Source: Paenibacillus sp. MMS20-IR301 (GTDB lineage: Bacteria > Bacillota > Bacilli > Paenibacillales > Paenibacillaceae). From it: a stretch of 64,000 nucleotides of DNA. The stretch's first letter is position 1, and every line of letters starts with the position of its first letter. This document shows positions 56,090 through 63,953 of the stretch, piece after piece. The translations under genes and the position numbers were made by a program. The notes under the pieces were generated by a model. It did no database searches. It was not told where the DNA came from and saw only the letters and a list, made by a program, of their open reading frames with translations. The stretch covers positions 7,628,719 to 7,692,718 of the forward strand of contig NZ_CP135275.1 in assembly GCF_032302195.1 (NCBI RefSeq), read 5' to 3'.

Positions 56090-56840
56090 GATCCGCGGGT
56101 TAACGAAGTCTTTTCAGCAGCATAAGGTTCTGGATCAGATTGACCTCCGGATTGAAAAAGGGGATGTCGTCGCAGTCATCGGCTCGTCCGGCGCCGGTAA
56201 ATCCACCCTGCTGCGCTCGATCAATCTGCTGGAGGTGCCGGATGCCGGGACGATCAGGCTGGATCAGCTGGAGGTCGATTTTGCCCGGAAAAGCAAGGCG
56301 GATGTGCTGGCGCTGCGGAAGAGTACAGCGATGGTGTTCCAGCAGTTCAATCTGTTCCGCCAGAAGACGGCGCTGGAGAACGTGATGGAGGGACTGATTG
56401 TCGTCCGGGGCATTCCGAAGGAGGAGGCGCAGCAGCGTGCTGCCCGCCATCTGGCCGCTGTGGGACTGGCGGACCGGATGCACCATTATCCAAAGCAGCT
56501 GTCCGGCGGCCAGCAGCAGCGGGTCGGGATTGCCCGGGCGCTCGCCATGCAGCCGAAGATTCTGCTGTTCGATGAGCCGACCTCGGCGCTTGATCCGGAG
56601 CTGGTCGGCGAGGTGCTGGATACGATCCGCAAGGCTGCGGAGGAAGGGAATACCATGCTGCTGGTCTCCCACGAGATGAGCTTTGTCCGCAAAGTGGCAA
56701 CGCGGGTGCTGTTTCTCGATCAGGGTGTAATCGTGGAGGACGGCACCCCGGAGGAAGTCTTTGCCCATCCGAAGTCGGAGCGCACCAGGCAGTTTCTGGC
56801 CAATTATTACCGGGATCAGGAACCGGAATTCAGCATTTAA
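56082..56840 (+). CDS. ABC importer ATPase, polar amino-acid type
   Basis: A 252-aa ATP-binding subunit. Walker A is GSSGAGKSTLLR, the Q-loop is VFQQFNLF, the signature is LSGGQQQRVGIARAL, Walker B is ILLFDEPTSALDPE and the switch His is in LLVSHEMSF. TTG 56082 gives the usual MIEIRGLTKSF start with AAGGGGG (56066-56072) nine bases upstream; ATG 56073 would directly abut that SD. The coding region overlaps the permease gene, and a GNAT gene follows. Confidence 0.94.
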   Translation: MIEIRGLTKSFQQHKVLDQIDLRIEKGDVVAVIGSSGAGKSTLLRSINLLEVPDAGTIRLDQLEVDFARKSKADVLALRKSTAMVFQQFNLFRQKTALENVMEGLIVVRGIPKEEAQQRAARHLAAVGLADRMHHYPKQLSGGQQQRVGIARALAMQPKILLFDEPTSALDPELVGEVLDTIRKAAEEGNTMLLVSHEMSFVRKVATRVLFLDQGVIVEDGTPEEVFAHPKSERTRQFLANYYRDQEPEFSI

Positions 56841-56865
56841 CCATTTTTCACAAAGAGGAATCCAG

Positions 56866-57294
56866 ATGACAACATATACCTACCGGAAAGACCGCACGGA
56901 TATCGACTGGACACAGGTCACCCGCCTGCTGAACGGCTTCGGCTTAACCCGCTTCACACCGGCAGAGACGGAGAAGGCCTTCAGTAACAGTGCTGTGAAT
57001 GTATTCATCCTGGACGGCGGGAAGGTGATCGGCTGCGGAAGAGCACTCTCGGACGGGATCTCGCAGGCGGCAATCTATAATATTGCTGTAGACGAAGCGT
57101 ATCACGGGCAGGGCCTCGGCAAAAAGCTCATCGCGCTCATCCTGGAGGAGACGGCGGACTGCAACGTGATCCTGTACACACATCCGGATACAGTAACCTG
57201 GTACGAAGAGCAGGGCTTCCGCAGAATGAAGACGGGGCTGGCGCTGTATCATCCGGATAAGCTTGCCGCGATTACCCGGATGGGGTTCATTTAA
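56866..57294 (+). CDS. GNAT-family N-acetyltransferase, second in the cluster
   Basis: A 142-aa acetyltransferase with the acetyl-CoA motif IAVDEAYHGQGLGKKLIALI (Q-G-L-G-K) and a C-terminal YEEQGFRRMKTGLALY. ATG 56866 follows AAAGAGGAATCC, 25 bases after the ATPase stop. It is the last gene before the IS4 element and its terminator seems to be displaced beyond that insertion (59140). Substrate unknown. Confidence 0.88.
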   Translation: MTTYTYRKDRTDIDWTQVTRLLNGFGLTRFTPAETEKAFSNSAVNVFILDGGKVIGCGRALSDGISQAAIYNIAVDEAYHGQGLGKKLIALILEETADCNVILYTHPDTVTWYEEQGFRRMKTGLALYHPDKLAAITRMGFI

Positions 57295-57310
57295 AGGATG
57301 ACTGCCTGCG

Positions 57311-57504
57311 CTGGAGGAAATAAGTGGATAAACGTCATCTAAATTTACCGGATTTGCTGATTGCGCGAAATTAGTTGGATAAACGACACTTAATTCCGCT
57401 ATAGTTAGCCCAAGCCGGGGGTTTGGAGCGGAATTAAGTGTAATAAATCCACTTATTACCCGTTAAATGGGTTGTAATGAGTAATTAGGTGGAGGAAATC
57501 CACT
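57311..57504. repeat. Direct and inverted copies of an AT-rich intergenic motif
   Basis: Motifs close to AAATAAGTGGATAAACG followed by CACTTAATTCCG occur at about 57318-57350 and 57368-57399 (forward) and 57428-57458 (reverse). A partial copy, GTGGAGGAAATCCACT (57489-57504), itself a short palindrome, abuts the IS element. No gene is seen in 57295-57658 apart from the IS end. Confidence 0.65.
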
Positions 57505-58978
57505 CGCATTGCATTAACCCTAACATGAAATCTATATATACCTATTTATTGGTTTTAAAGAATATTTTTACATCCACTTCTTCTCTCAAAAGTTAAAAAG
57601 AGTAGGAGGGAATAGATGTAAGACGCGTTTGTCAATTAAATCCATATTTGCGTTCGAATTACTTTTTGCTCGGCCGTAGCTTGCCTACCGTCGTTCGTAG
57701 AATTTTTGGTTTTGGACGGACGCCCGTGGGTTTCCCTTTGGACGATTTTCGCGGACGTAACACCTCTTGCTCCAATGCAGACCACGGCAGATAGAGATAC
57801 ACCCGCATCAGTTTAAGCAACTGCCAAGGCGTTAGCTTCCGGGCGAAAGAAGCATTGGCCTCCTGCACCAGAAGCGCCGTAATTAAGACCAGGAACAACT
57901 GATTCCAGATCGCCTGCGGTTTGTAGCTATGCACGTGCACGGCTCGCAAATGCTGCTTCATCCATTTAAAAAACAACTCAATGAGCCAACGGTTTTTGTA
58001 AATCTGTGCGATCTCTTCCGCCGATACCTCCCAGATGGAAGTGACAAGCCGGTAGAGGCGCCCTTTTTCATCCAGAAATTCAATGAGGCGTAAGGTTTTC
58101 TTGTCCGCCCGATCCGCACGGCCCATGTGGACCTTGGCGTCCCGAAGGATTCGGCTTCCGGCAGGCACCGTAGATTCTTCAAGGACAGTGGTGTATGCCC
58201 GGTCCCGCAGACGCATCACAAATCGAATCCCTTGGGTACTCCACGCCTCCATCTTTTTGTAGTCATCGTACCCCCGGTCCATGACATAAGTCGTGTCCGA
58301 AGGAATGACCAATTCTACGGCACACGCTCGATCTCCGACATTGGCAGTCGTGGGAACCATAGCATCGGGAAACACGGTGTCGGGCGAGGCCACAACCAGA
58401 CGAAGATGCATTTTGACGCTGCTGGCCTTACGAGTCACCTGTGCCCAATTCCCCAAATTCAGGGGTAACGAAATGGTGGAAGCATCTACAATGCTCAGTT
58501 TACCAATGGTTTTGGAAATCCCACTTAACGATGCTGTCCGCTCTTTGGCCCGCAGAGCCAGTTGCTGAAAAAGCCACTCGAGCAGTTCGGTAGGCAGACG
58601 ATCTAAGGAACGGGATAACTGAGAGCCGCTAATACTTTCCAAATGAAACAAACGCTGCAGTTCGGTTTGTGCACGGATTTGAGCTTCGATTTCGCTGTAA
58701 GAACCCCATCGATTCAACTGGGCGGAAACAAAAATCAAGATACTTTTCATCACAGTTAGCTTTTTAGTGTAGTAATCGAACACGGTGGGGTCTAGAGCAT
58801 TGACCGGAAGTAAAGATAAGAATTGACGTATGACTGAATTTGCTTTAACGTTATCCATTGAGAGCTCCTTTGTAAGGGGGTATGGACAACGCGCCTACCT
58901 TCTTACATTAGAGTTTTTTTCTGTTTCTGGACAGGTAGTTTATTCCATTCGGATAATGTTAGCTTTTATGCAACGCTA
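57505..58978. mobile_element. IS4-family insertion sequence, apparently intact
   Basis: About 1.47 kb with one transposase gene on the minus strand. The ends carry imperfect inverted repeats: left GCATTGCATTAACCCTAACAT (near 57506) and, reading in from the right, GCGTTGCATAAAAGCTAACAT (near 58976); about 16 of 21 bases agree. Both flanks bear the identical 16 bases GTGGAGGAAATCCACT (57489-57504 and 58979-58994), either a target duplication or two copies of the local repeat. Boundaries are good to a few bases. A hairpin-rich, AT-rich tail lies between the left end and the transposase stop. Confidence 0.82.
57659..58858 (-). CDS. IS4-family DDE transposase
   Basis: A 399-aa cut-and-paste transposase. 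The DDE residues are Asp125 in LSIVDASTISLP, Asp194 in YVMDRGYDDY and Glu294 in IYKNRWLIELFFKWMKQ, where Tyr287, Arg290, Glu294 and Lys301 fit the IS4 YREK signature. The frame is complete, without stops, and ATG 58858 has GGAG upstream (TCAATGG context), so it may be functional. The C-terminus is strongly basic (RPRKSSKGKPTGVRPKPK). Confidence 0.93.
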   Translation of the reverse strand: MDNVKANSVIRQFLSLLPVNALDPTVFDYYTKKLTVMKSILIFVSAQLNRWGSYSEIEAQIRAQTELQRLFHLESISGSQLSRSLDRLPTELLEWLFQQLALRAKERTASLSGISKTIGKLSIVDASTISLPLNLGNWAQVTRKASSVKMHLRLVVASPDTVFPDAMVPTTANVGDRACAVELVIPSDTTYVMDRGYDDYKKMEAWSTQGIRFVMRLRDRAYTTVLEESTVPAGSRILRDAKVHMGRADRADKKTLRLIEFLDEKGRLYRLVTSIWEVSAEEIAQIYKNRWLIELFFKWMKQHLRAVHVHSYKPQAIWNQLFLVLITALLVQEANASFARKLTPWQLLKLMRVYLYLPWSALEQEVLRPRKSSKGKPTGVRPKPKILRTTVGKLRPSKK

Positions 58979-59139
58979 GTGGAGGAAATCCACTTATTTC
59001 GGGCGGAGCGGCGTATCCGGCAAGCAGAGGTGTCTGCGGGGAGCTGCTGCAAAGCTGGCGAATGAAATGCGGGTGTGAACCGGCAGCGCGGGCGACCGAA
59101 CGATGCTCCCGACACGAATGCCGCTGTTAGCGCGCACAG

Positions 59140-59185
59140 GAGGTGTTCCCGGAAGCCAGTAATGGCTCCGGGAACGCCTTTTTGT
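59140..59185 (+). terminator. Strong forward terminator without an adjacent gene
   Basis: AGGTGTTCCCGG-AGCCA and TGGCT-CCGGGAACGCCT pair around GTAA and are followed by five T. The nearest forward gene upstream is the GNAT gene ending at 57294 on the far side of the IS, so this is probably the original terminator of that operon. Nothing else is seen in 58995-59333. Confidence 0.8.
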
Positions 59186-59333
59186 GCAAGCATAAGCATT
59201 AATATGTTTTACGCTATATTTTAATTTAGCAGGGTGGGAGCGAAGAAAAGGGTTTGACGGAGCGGGAGAGAATATTTTACCAGTGTTGAATACTTCTACC
59301 CTACATCCTATGAAATTTGAGGTGGCTCATCCG

Positions 59334-60500
59334 GTGAATGCCAGACTATTGAAATTTGCAACATTATTATGCTTGAGTCTGCTAGTAGCAGCGTGTTCTG
59401 AGGATAAGGCGCTGCCGGCCAAAGCCTCCGCAGAAACAGCCGCTCCTGCTGCTGCGGAATCCTTGAATAAATCTCCAGAACCGCCGGAGCCTGCAGCTGC
59501 TGAGCAGTCCACGGCAGCGCCGGACCCGTTCCCCGCTCCCGGGAAGCCGGAGCAGCCGGCCTCCAGTCCACCGGCCGTTCCCGCCCCTGCTTCCAGTGAA
59601 GAAGTACAGCCGCTCCAGAATTACATGGATGCTGTCCATGGAGACAGGAAGGGGGATTTGATTTTCTCGGCCAAACAGGACCTGGATCTTGACGGATATG
59701 ATGAAATTGTGCTTGGATACGGTGATCTTGATGAGGCCGAGCCGCAGTATTCAGTTGTTAGCGAGCTGTATGTTCTGAGAGATATGGACGGAGAGGTAGT
59801 AGAGCTTGCACACGATCCAGGAGGCGGATATCAGAAGCTGGGATTCAAGCTGATCCGGCTGCAGGACCTGCCGCAGACCTTCATCTATTGCGGTCTTACC
59901 AACGGCGGAGGGATGAGCGGGTTTGAGGTGCAGGAGGTGTCCGGCAATCAGGTACTGGATAAGGTGTATAGTGCTTCCCCCACGGGTACGGGCGAGGATG
60001 AGATTCTGGACACTAATAACGATGGCCAGTTGGATACATATATGCAGTATAGAAATGACTATAATACTTTCAATTATGCCCTGAACAGGACATATGAAAT
60101 GGAGTCCGGAGAATTTGTTCTGCAGGCAACCAAGGTGGAGATTCCCGAATACCCGCAGGAAATTAAGGAAGTGATTCTGCAGTATCTGAGTCTGACCGTG
60201 CTTGAAGTTGAGCAGTCTCCGGAAACGGAGGAGCGTCTGGCCCGGCTGTGGACCGGCAGTGCGGGGACAGCAGCTGCTGCAGAGGATTTGGGCGGCTGGA
60301 GGGAAGCCTTGGAAGGCTATCATTCGGAGATCCGGTTTGATATTAAGGAGAAGGGGCCGGAGGCGGAGGCCTCCTTATCCTATACAGACGGGAATAAGCA
60401 GAAGGAAGAGCATGCCATGCAGCTCCATCTTGTTAAAGGCGCTGCCGGGTGGCAGATCGACGGCTTGGAGCTGATTCCAGGGCAGGGCAGCGTGCAGTAA
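59334..60500 (+). CDS. Unknown lipoprotein with EF-hand-like motifs
   Basis: A 388-aa predicted lipoprotein. GTG 59334 is preferred: GAGGTGG (59319-59325) is eight bases upstream and the resulting signal (MNARLLKFATLLCLSLLVAA) ends at a lipobox Cys. A Pro/Ala/Glu-rich linker (residues ~25-90) precedes a folded part. DLDLDGYDEIV and DTNNDGQLDTYM look like DxDxDG calcium-binding loops of the EF-hand or dockerin type. The C-terminal ~100 residues have alternating strands ending WQIDGLELIPG. No family was recognised. It stands alone, convergent with the SRAP gene. Confidence 0.75.
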   Translation: MNARLLKFATLLCLSLLVAACSEDKALPAKASAETAAPAAAESLNKSPEPPEPAAAEQSTAAPDPFPAPGKPEQPASSPPAVPAPASSEEVQPLQNYMDAVHGDRKGDLIFSAKQDLDLDGYDEIVLGYGDLDEAEPQYSVVSELYVLRDMDGEVVELAHDPGGGYQKLGFKLIRLQDLPQTFIYCGLTNGGGMSGFEVQEVSGNQVLDKVYSASPTGTGEDEILDTNNDGQLDTYMQYRNDYNTFNYALNRTYEMESGEFVLQATKVEIPEYPQEIKEVILQYLSLTVLEVEQSPETEERLARLWTGSAGTAAAAEDLGGWREALEGYHSEIRFDIKEKGPEAEASLSYTDGNKQKEEHAMQLHLVKGAAGWQIDGLELIPGQGSVQ

Positions 60501-60503
60501 AGG

Positions 60504-61187
60504 CTATACCGCATCTGCCCCGGCTCTGTGAAGCAGCTCACGATAGTCATTGCGCACATTGCCTACGGCTGGGGAGACCGGATAAGCGAGCATCTGCCCG
60601 GAGTCATACGGCTGCAGCAGCTTCATTAGTGCGGGAATGTCCCGGTTGCTGCGGTCCAGCCACTGCGCTTCCGTATCCCTGTTCAGGATCACCGGCATGC
60701 GGTCATGAATATCAGCCATCAGGCTGTTCGCAGCTGTAGTGATAATGGTGCATGTAGAGATTTTTGCGCCGTCCGGGCCTGTCCAGATATCATACAAACC
60801 CGCCATGGAGAATATCCCCCCGTCCTGCAGCATAATGCGCAGAGGGTGCTTCCCGTCCTCCTTAACCTGCCAGTCGTAGAAACCGTCTGCCGGAATTACG
60901 CAGCGGCGGGAGGCGACGAGGCTTTTGAAGGAAGCCTTCTCCAGCAGCGATTCACTGCGGGCATTAATCAGCTTCGCGGCATTCTTATCCTCCTTGGACC
61001 AGGAGGGCAGCAGGCCCCAGCGCAGCGCACCGAGCTTATTGCGTTTGCCGTCATGAATGACCGCCGGGATATACTGCATCGGAGCGGCGTTGAATTTCGG
61101 CGCATATTGGTCAAAGGAAGGATCATCGATGAAGTATCTTGTCATCAGCTCTTCAAAGGTTACGGTAATGGTATATCTTCCGCACAT
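60504..61187 (-). CDS. SOS response-associated peptidase (SRAP/HMCES/YedK family)
   Basis: SRAP proteins crosslink to abasic sites in single-stranded DNA through Cys2 and protect them. The 227-aa protein keeps Cys2 (MCGRYTI), the NARSES motif (AKLINARSESLLEKASFKSL), and the active-site His in DIHDRMPVIL. The position usually occupied by Glu (GxYEW) is Asp here (DGFYDWQV). ATG 61187 is preceded by AAGGGAGG. No LexA box was found upstream, so SOS control is not evident. Confidence 0.93.
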   Translation of the reverse strand: MCGRYTITVTFEELMTRYFIDDPSFDQYAPKFNAAPMQYIPAVIHDGKRNKLGALRWGLLPSWSKEDKNAAKLINARSESLLEKASFKSLVASRRCVIPADGFYDWQVKEDGKHPLRIMLQDGGIFSMAGLYDIWTGPDGAKISTCTIITTAANSLMADIHDRMPVILNRDTEAQWLDRSNRDIPALMKLLQPYDSGQMLAYPVSPAVGNVRNDYRELLHRAGADAV

Positions 61188-61319
61188 CTTATTATGCCTC
61201 CCTTAAGGGGTTGAAGGTTTACAGCAGTCCGGCTGCGTGCTATGCTCGCCTATATTTCTCATGATAGCATTACATTGCTGAAGATGACACTTATGTGATA
61301 ATAAAGGAGGGCGGCTGCA

Positions 61320-61805
61320 ATGATCATCGTAAGCTCCTGCCTGGCCGGAATGCAGGTCAGATATAACGGCACGGATTGTCTGAATGAACGTATCCGGCAG
61401 CTGCTGGACAGCGGACAGGCGGTTGCTGTCTGTCCTGAGCTGATGGGGGGCTTCTCTACCCCGCGCGAACCGGCCGAAATCATAGGCGGCAGCGGCAGGG
61501 ATGTGCTGGAGGGCCGGGCGCAAGTGGTCGACAGAACGGGAAACGATGTAACTGCAATGTATATAGCAGGAGCACAGGCAGCGCTGGAGCAGGCAAAAGG
61601 CTTGAAAGCGGCAGTAGTAGTGCTTAAGGAGAACAGCCCTTCCTGCGGCAGCTCTATGATCTATAACGGTAAGTTCGCCGGTGTAAAGATGCCGGGTGAG
61701 GGTGTAACTGCGGCCCTCTTGCGGCTGCACGGGATTGAAGTGATTTCCGAGGAGCAGCTGTCCTCCCGCCTGGGACTGCAGGAAGCGGCAGATACAGCCG
61801 GATAA
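61320..61805 (+). CDS. DUF523 protein, TudS-like desulfidase
   Basis: A 161-aa protein of the DUF523 family, whose characterised member TudS removes sulfur from 2-thiouracil using a [4Fe-4S] cluster held by three Cys. All three Cys are visible: VSSCLAG (residue 7), AVCPELMGGFSTPR and ENSPSCGSSMIY. It starts at ATG 61320 behind AAAGGAGGGCGG. The enzyme may recycle thiolated bases from tRNA breakdown; nearby sulfur genes (iscS) are compatible with this, but that is inference. Confidence 0.87.
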   Translation: MIIVSSCLAGMQVRYNGTDCLNERIRQLLDSGQAVAVCPELMGGFSTPREPAEIIGGSGRDVLEGRAQVVDRTGNDVTAMYIAGAQAALEQAKGLKAAVVVLKENSPSCGSSMIYNGKFAGVKMPGEGVTAALLRLHGIEVISEEQLSSRLGLQEAADTAG

Positions 61806-61968
61806 GCTGGAGGAAGCCCGGCCGGGACAGCGGATCAGCCGCCGGTAGATCTGTGCGTCAGTGATGGACAAATGTTACAATATTGTGTTTATTAGCAGGT
61901 AGTAAAAGCGCTTGTTCAGCAGTATAATCGAGTAAAATCCTGAATATTAAGAAGCGGAGAATCTTGTG

Positions 61969-63120
61969 ATGAAATCCATCTATTTGGACCACGCCGCCTC
62001 AACACCGGTTCATCCGGAGGTGGCAGCGGTCATGTACAATATGTTATTGAACCAGTACGGCAACGCGTCCAGCGTGCACCAGTTCGGACGTTCAGCCAAA
62101 AGGATCGTGAATGGGGCGCGCGACACAATCGCGGGCTTTTTGGGCTGTTCCCCTGACGAGTGGGTGTTCACCAGCGGCGGCACAGAGAGCGATAACCTTG
62201 CCCTGTTCGGCGCAGCGTACGCTTCTGCTCCTAAGGGTAAACATATCATTACTACAGCGGCCGAACATCATGCGGTACTGCATACCTGTGAAGAGCTGGA
62301 GCAGCAGGGCTTCGAGGTCACGTATCTTCCTGTGGATTCCACAGGACTTGTCTCCCTTGCGGATGTGGAGTCCGCCTTGCGTGAGGATACGATACTGATC
62401 AGCGTAATGTTTGTGAATAATGAGGTCGGAACTGTGCAGCCTATAGAAGAGATTGGCAGACTTGCGGCCGGGCGGGACATTCTTGTTCACGTAGATGCTG
62501 TACAAGCCCTGGGTACGCTGCCTATAGTGCTCCGCGAGCTGCCTGTCGACTATATGAGCTTCTCGGCCCACAAGATTGGCGGTCCGCAGGGAATTGGCGG
62601 ATTGTATGTCCGGCGCGGAGCACCGCTTACGCCAAGACAGCATGGCGGACTTCAGGAACGCGGCAGACGGGCGGGTACAGAGAGTCTGGCTAATACAGCC
62701 GGGTTCGCCCGGGCGGTAGAGCTGGCAGTAGGGGGCCTAGCGGCACATCATGAGCAGGCGCTTGAGCTGCGCACCACGCTGCTGCAGGAGCTGGACCGGC
62801 ATGCCGGCCCGGACTCGTATGTCATCAACGGAAATGAACAGCATAGGGTGCCGGGAATTCTCAATGTGAGCTTTCCCGGTGCCGCGACAGATGTGCTGCT
62901 GATGAACCTCGATATGGAGCGGATTGCGGCGGCCAGCGGCTCAGCCTGCACCTCGGGATCACTGGAAGTCTCGCATGTACTCCGGGCCATGAAGCTTCCG
63001 GAAGAACTTTTGAATTCAGCGATTCGCTTCAGTACAGGTTTGGGTAATACTAATGAAGAAATGCAGGTTGTGGCCCAAAAAGTTGGAACCATTCTGAACC
63101 GGCTGCGTACTAAGGACTAG
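61969..63120 (+). CDS. Cysteine desulfurase (IscS/YrvO type)
   Basis: PLP enzyme that takes sulfur from cysteine and, in B. subtilis (YrvO), passes it to MnmA. The 383-aa protein has IYLDHAASTPVHPEV at the N-terminus, TSGGTESDNLALFG, the PLP His in AEHHAVLHT, the PLP Lys in SFSAHKIGGPQGIGGLYVRR, and the catalytic Cys in SGSACTSGSLEVSHVL. ATG 61969 is used; GTG 61966 is possible. It normally sits between cymR and mnmA, but here a 15-kb accessory block separates it from cymR. Confidence 0.95.
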   Translation: MKSIYLDHAASTPVHPEVAAVMYNMLLNQYGNASSVHQFGRSAKRIVNGARDTIAGFLGCSPDEWVFTSGGTESDNLALFGAAYASAPKGKHIITTAAEHHAVLHTCEELEQQGFEVTYLPVDSTGLVSLADVESALREDTILISVMFVNNEVGTVQPIEEIGRLAAGRDILVHVDAVQALGTLPIVLRELPVDYMSFSAHKIGGPQGIGGLYVRRGAPLTPRQHGGLQERGRRAGTESLANTAGFARAVELAVGGLAAHHEQALELRTTLLQELDRHAGPDSYVINGNEQHRVPGILNVSFPGAATDVLLMNLDMERIAAASGSACTSGSLEVSHVLRAMKLPEELLNSAIRFSTGLGNTNEEMQVVAQKVGTILNRLRTKD

Positions 63121-63207
63121 GCATTCGTGCAGTCTGGCATCCTGTTCTAAGGCTCTAGCTTACGGGAACTTATAGGCACGACTTAAGGTGAAAGGACTTT
63201 GGATGCC

Positions 63208-63729
63208 ATGAAACTTCAAGATCTGATTGGTCTTACTGTATATGAAGTTGAAGAAGGTACTGAAGTCGGTGAAATAATCGATATTGGACTGGATTCAAAC
63301 TGGAATATTACGGGTATTGAACTGGAAAGCAAATCTTTTTTCTCCAGTCATGTGAAAGTTGTGGCATGGGATGATATTGTCGCTTACGGCGAAGATGCTG
63401 TCATGATTCGCAATAAAGAGTCGATTATTAAGACCGATGCTGAACATATACCCTATACTTTCCTTACAGGAAAGAACAAACTTAAGGATTTGCAGGTGCT
63501 GACGGCATCCGGAACGGTGCTGGGACGAATATCTGATGTTTATTTTGACCAAAAGTTGGGAAACACAATAGTAGCGCTGGAAATCAGTGACGGGCTTGTA
63601 ACTGATTTGATCGAAGGCCGCAAATGGCTGCCTTGTTCTGAAGGAATGTCTATCGGGGAGAATTCGGTACTGGTTCCTGCGATGAGTGAAGAACGGCTTC
63701 AAAAAGCCATTAATATTGTTAACGGATAG
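63208..63729 (+). CDS. PRC-barrel domain protein (YrrD-like)
   Basis: A 173-aa protein with two PRC-barrel repeats: LQDLIGLTVYEVEEGTEVGE (residues ~4-75) and LKDLQVLTASGTVLGRISDV (~90-165). Such domains bind RNA or proteins, as in RimM. ATG 63208 is chosen since AAAGGA (63191-63196) lies 11 bases upstream; TTG 63199 is too close. B. subtilis yrrD is located in the same stretch after trmU/mnmA, which supports orthology. Role unknown. Confidence 0.87.
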   Translation: MKLQDLIGLTVYEVEEGTEVGEIIDIGLDSNWNITGIELESKSFFSSHVKVVAWDDIVAYGEDAVMIRNKESIIKTDAEHIPYTFLTGKNKLKDLQVLTASGTVLGRISDVYFDQKLGNTIVALEISDGLVTDLIEGRKWLPCSEGMSIGENSVLVPAMSEERLQKAINIVNG

Positions 63730-63743
63730 GTGGAATGTATTAT

Positions 63744-63953
63744 ATGAAGTGTCCAAACTGCAACTCCAAGGATATCGGCAAGATCGGTTCCCACCAGTTC
63801 TACTGCTGGGGATGTTTCATCGAACTAACGGTCAATGGCGAGAAAATGTCGGTGTATCAGGTTGAAGAAGACGGCACGCTCAGTTCGCTTGACGATCTGT
63901 TCTCGGGTGAGGATATTGCACAGGATTTCCCGCAGATCCATGCATCCTCCTGA
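63744..63953 (+). CDS. Small zinc-ribbon protein of unknown function
   Basis: A 69-aa protein with a CPNC...CWGC zinc-ribbon (MKCPNCNSKDIGKIGSHQFY then CWGCF). ATG 63744 lies nine bases after AGGTGGA; ATG 63735 would abut that SD. The C-terminal part is acidic (EEDGTLSSLDDLFSGEDIA). It starts 14 bases after the PRC-barrel stop and is probably in the same operon. No family name is offered. Confidence 0.8.
   Translation: MKCPNCNSKDIGKIGSHQFYCWGCFIELTVNGEKMSVYQVEEDGTLSSLDDLFSGEDIAQDFPQIHASS

Noticed and set aside
57505..58978. IS231 or composite transposon
   Set aside because: Single transposase, no second copy in the window and no passenger genes; the YREK spacing fits IS4 generally but subgroup could not be fixed.
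61188..61319. LexA box before the SRAP gene
   Set aside because: No GAAC-N4-GTTC or one-mismatch site was found in the interval.
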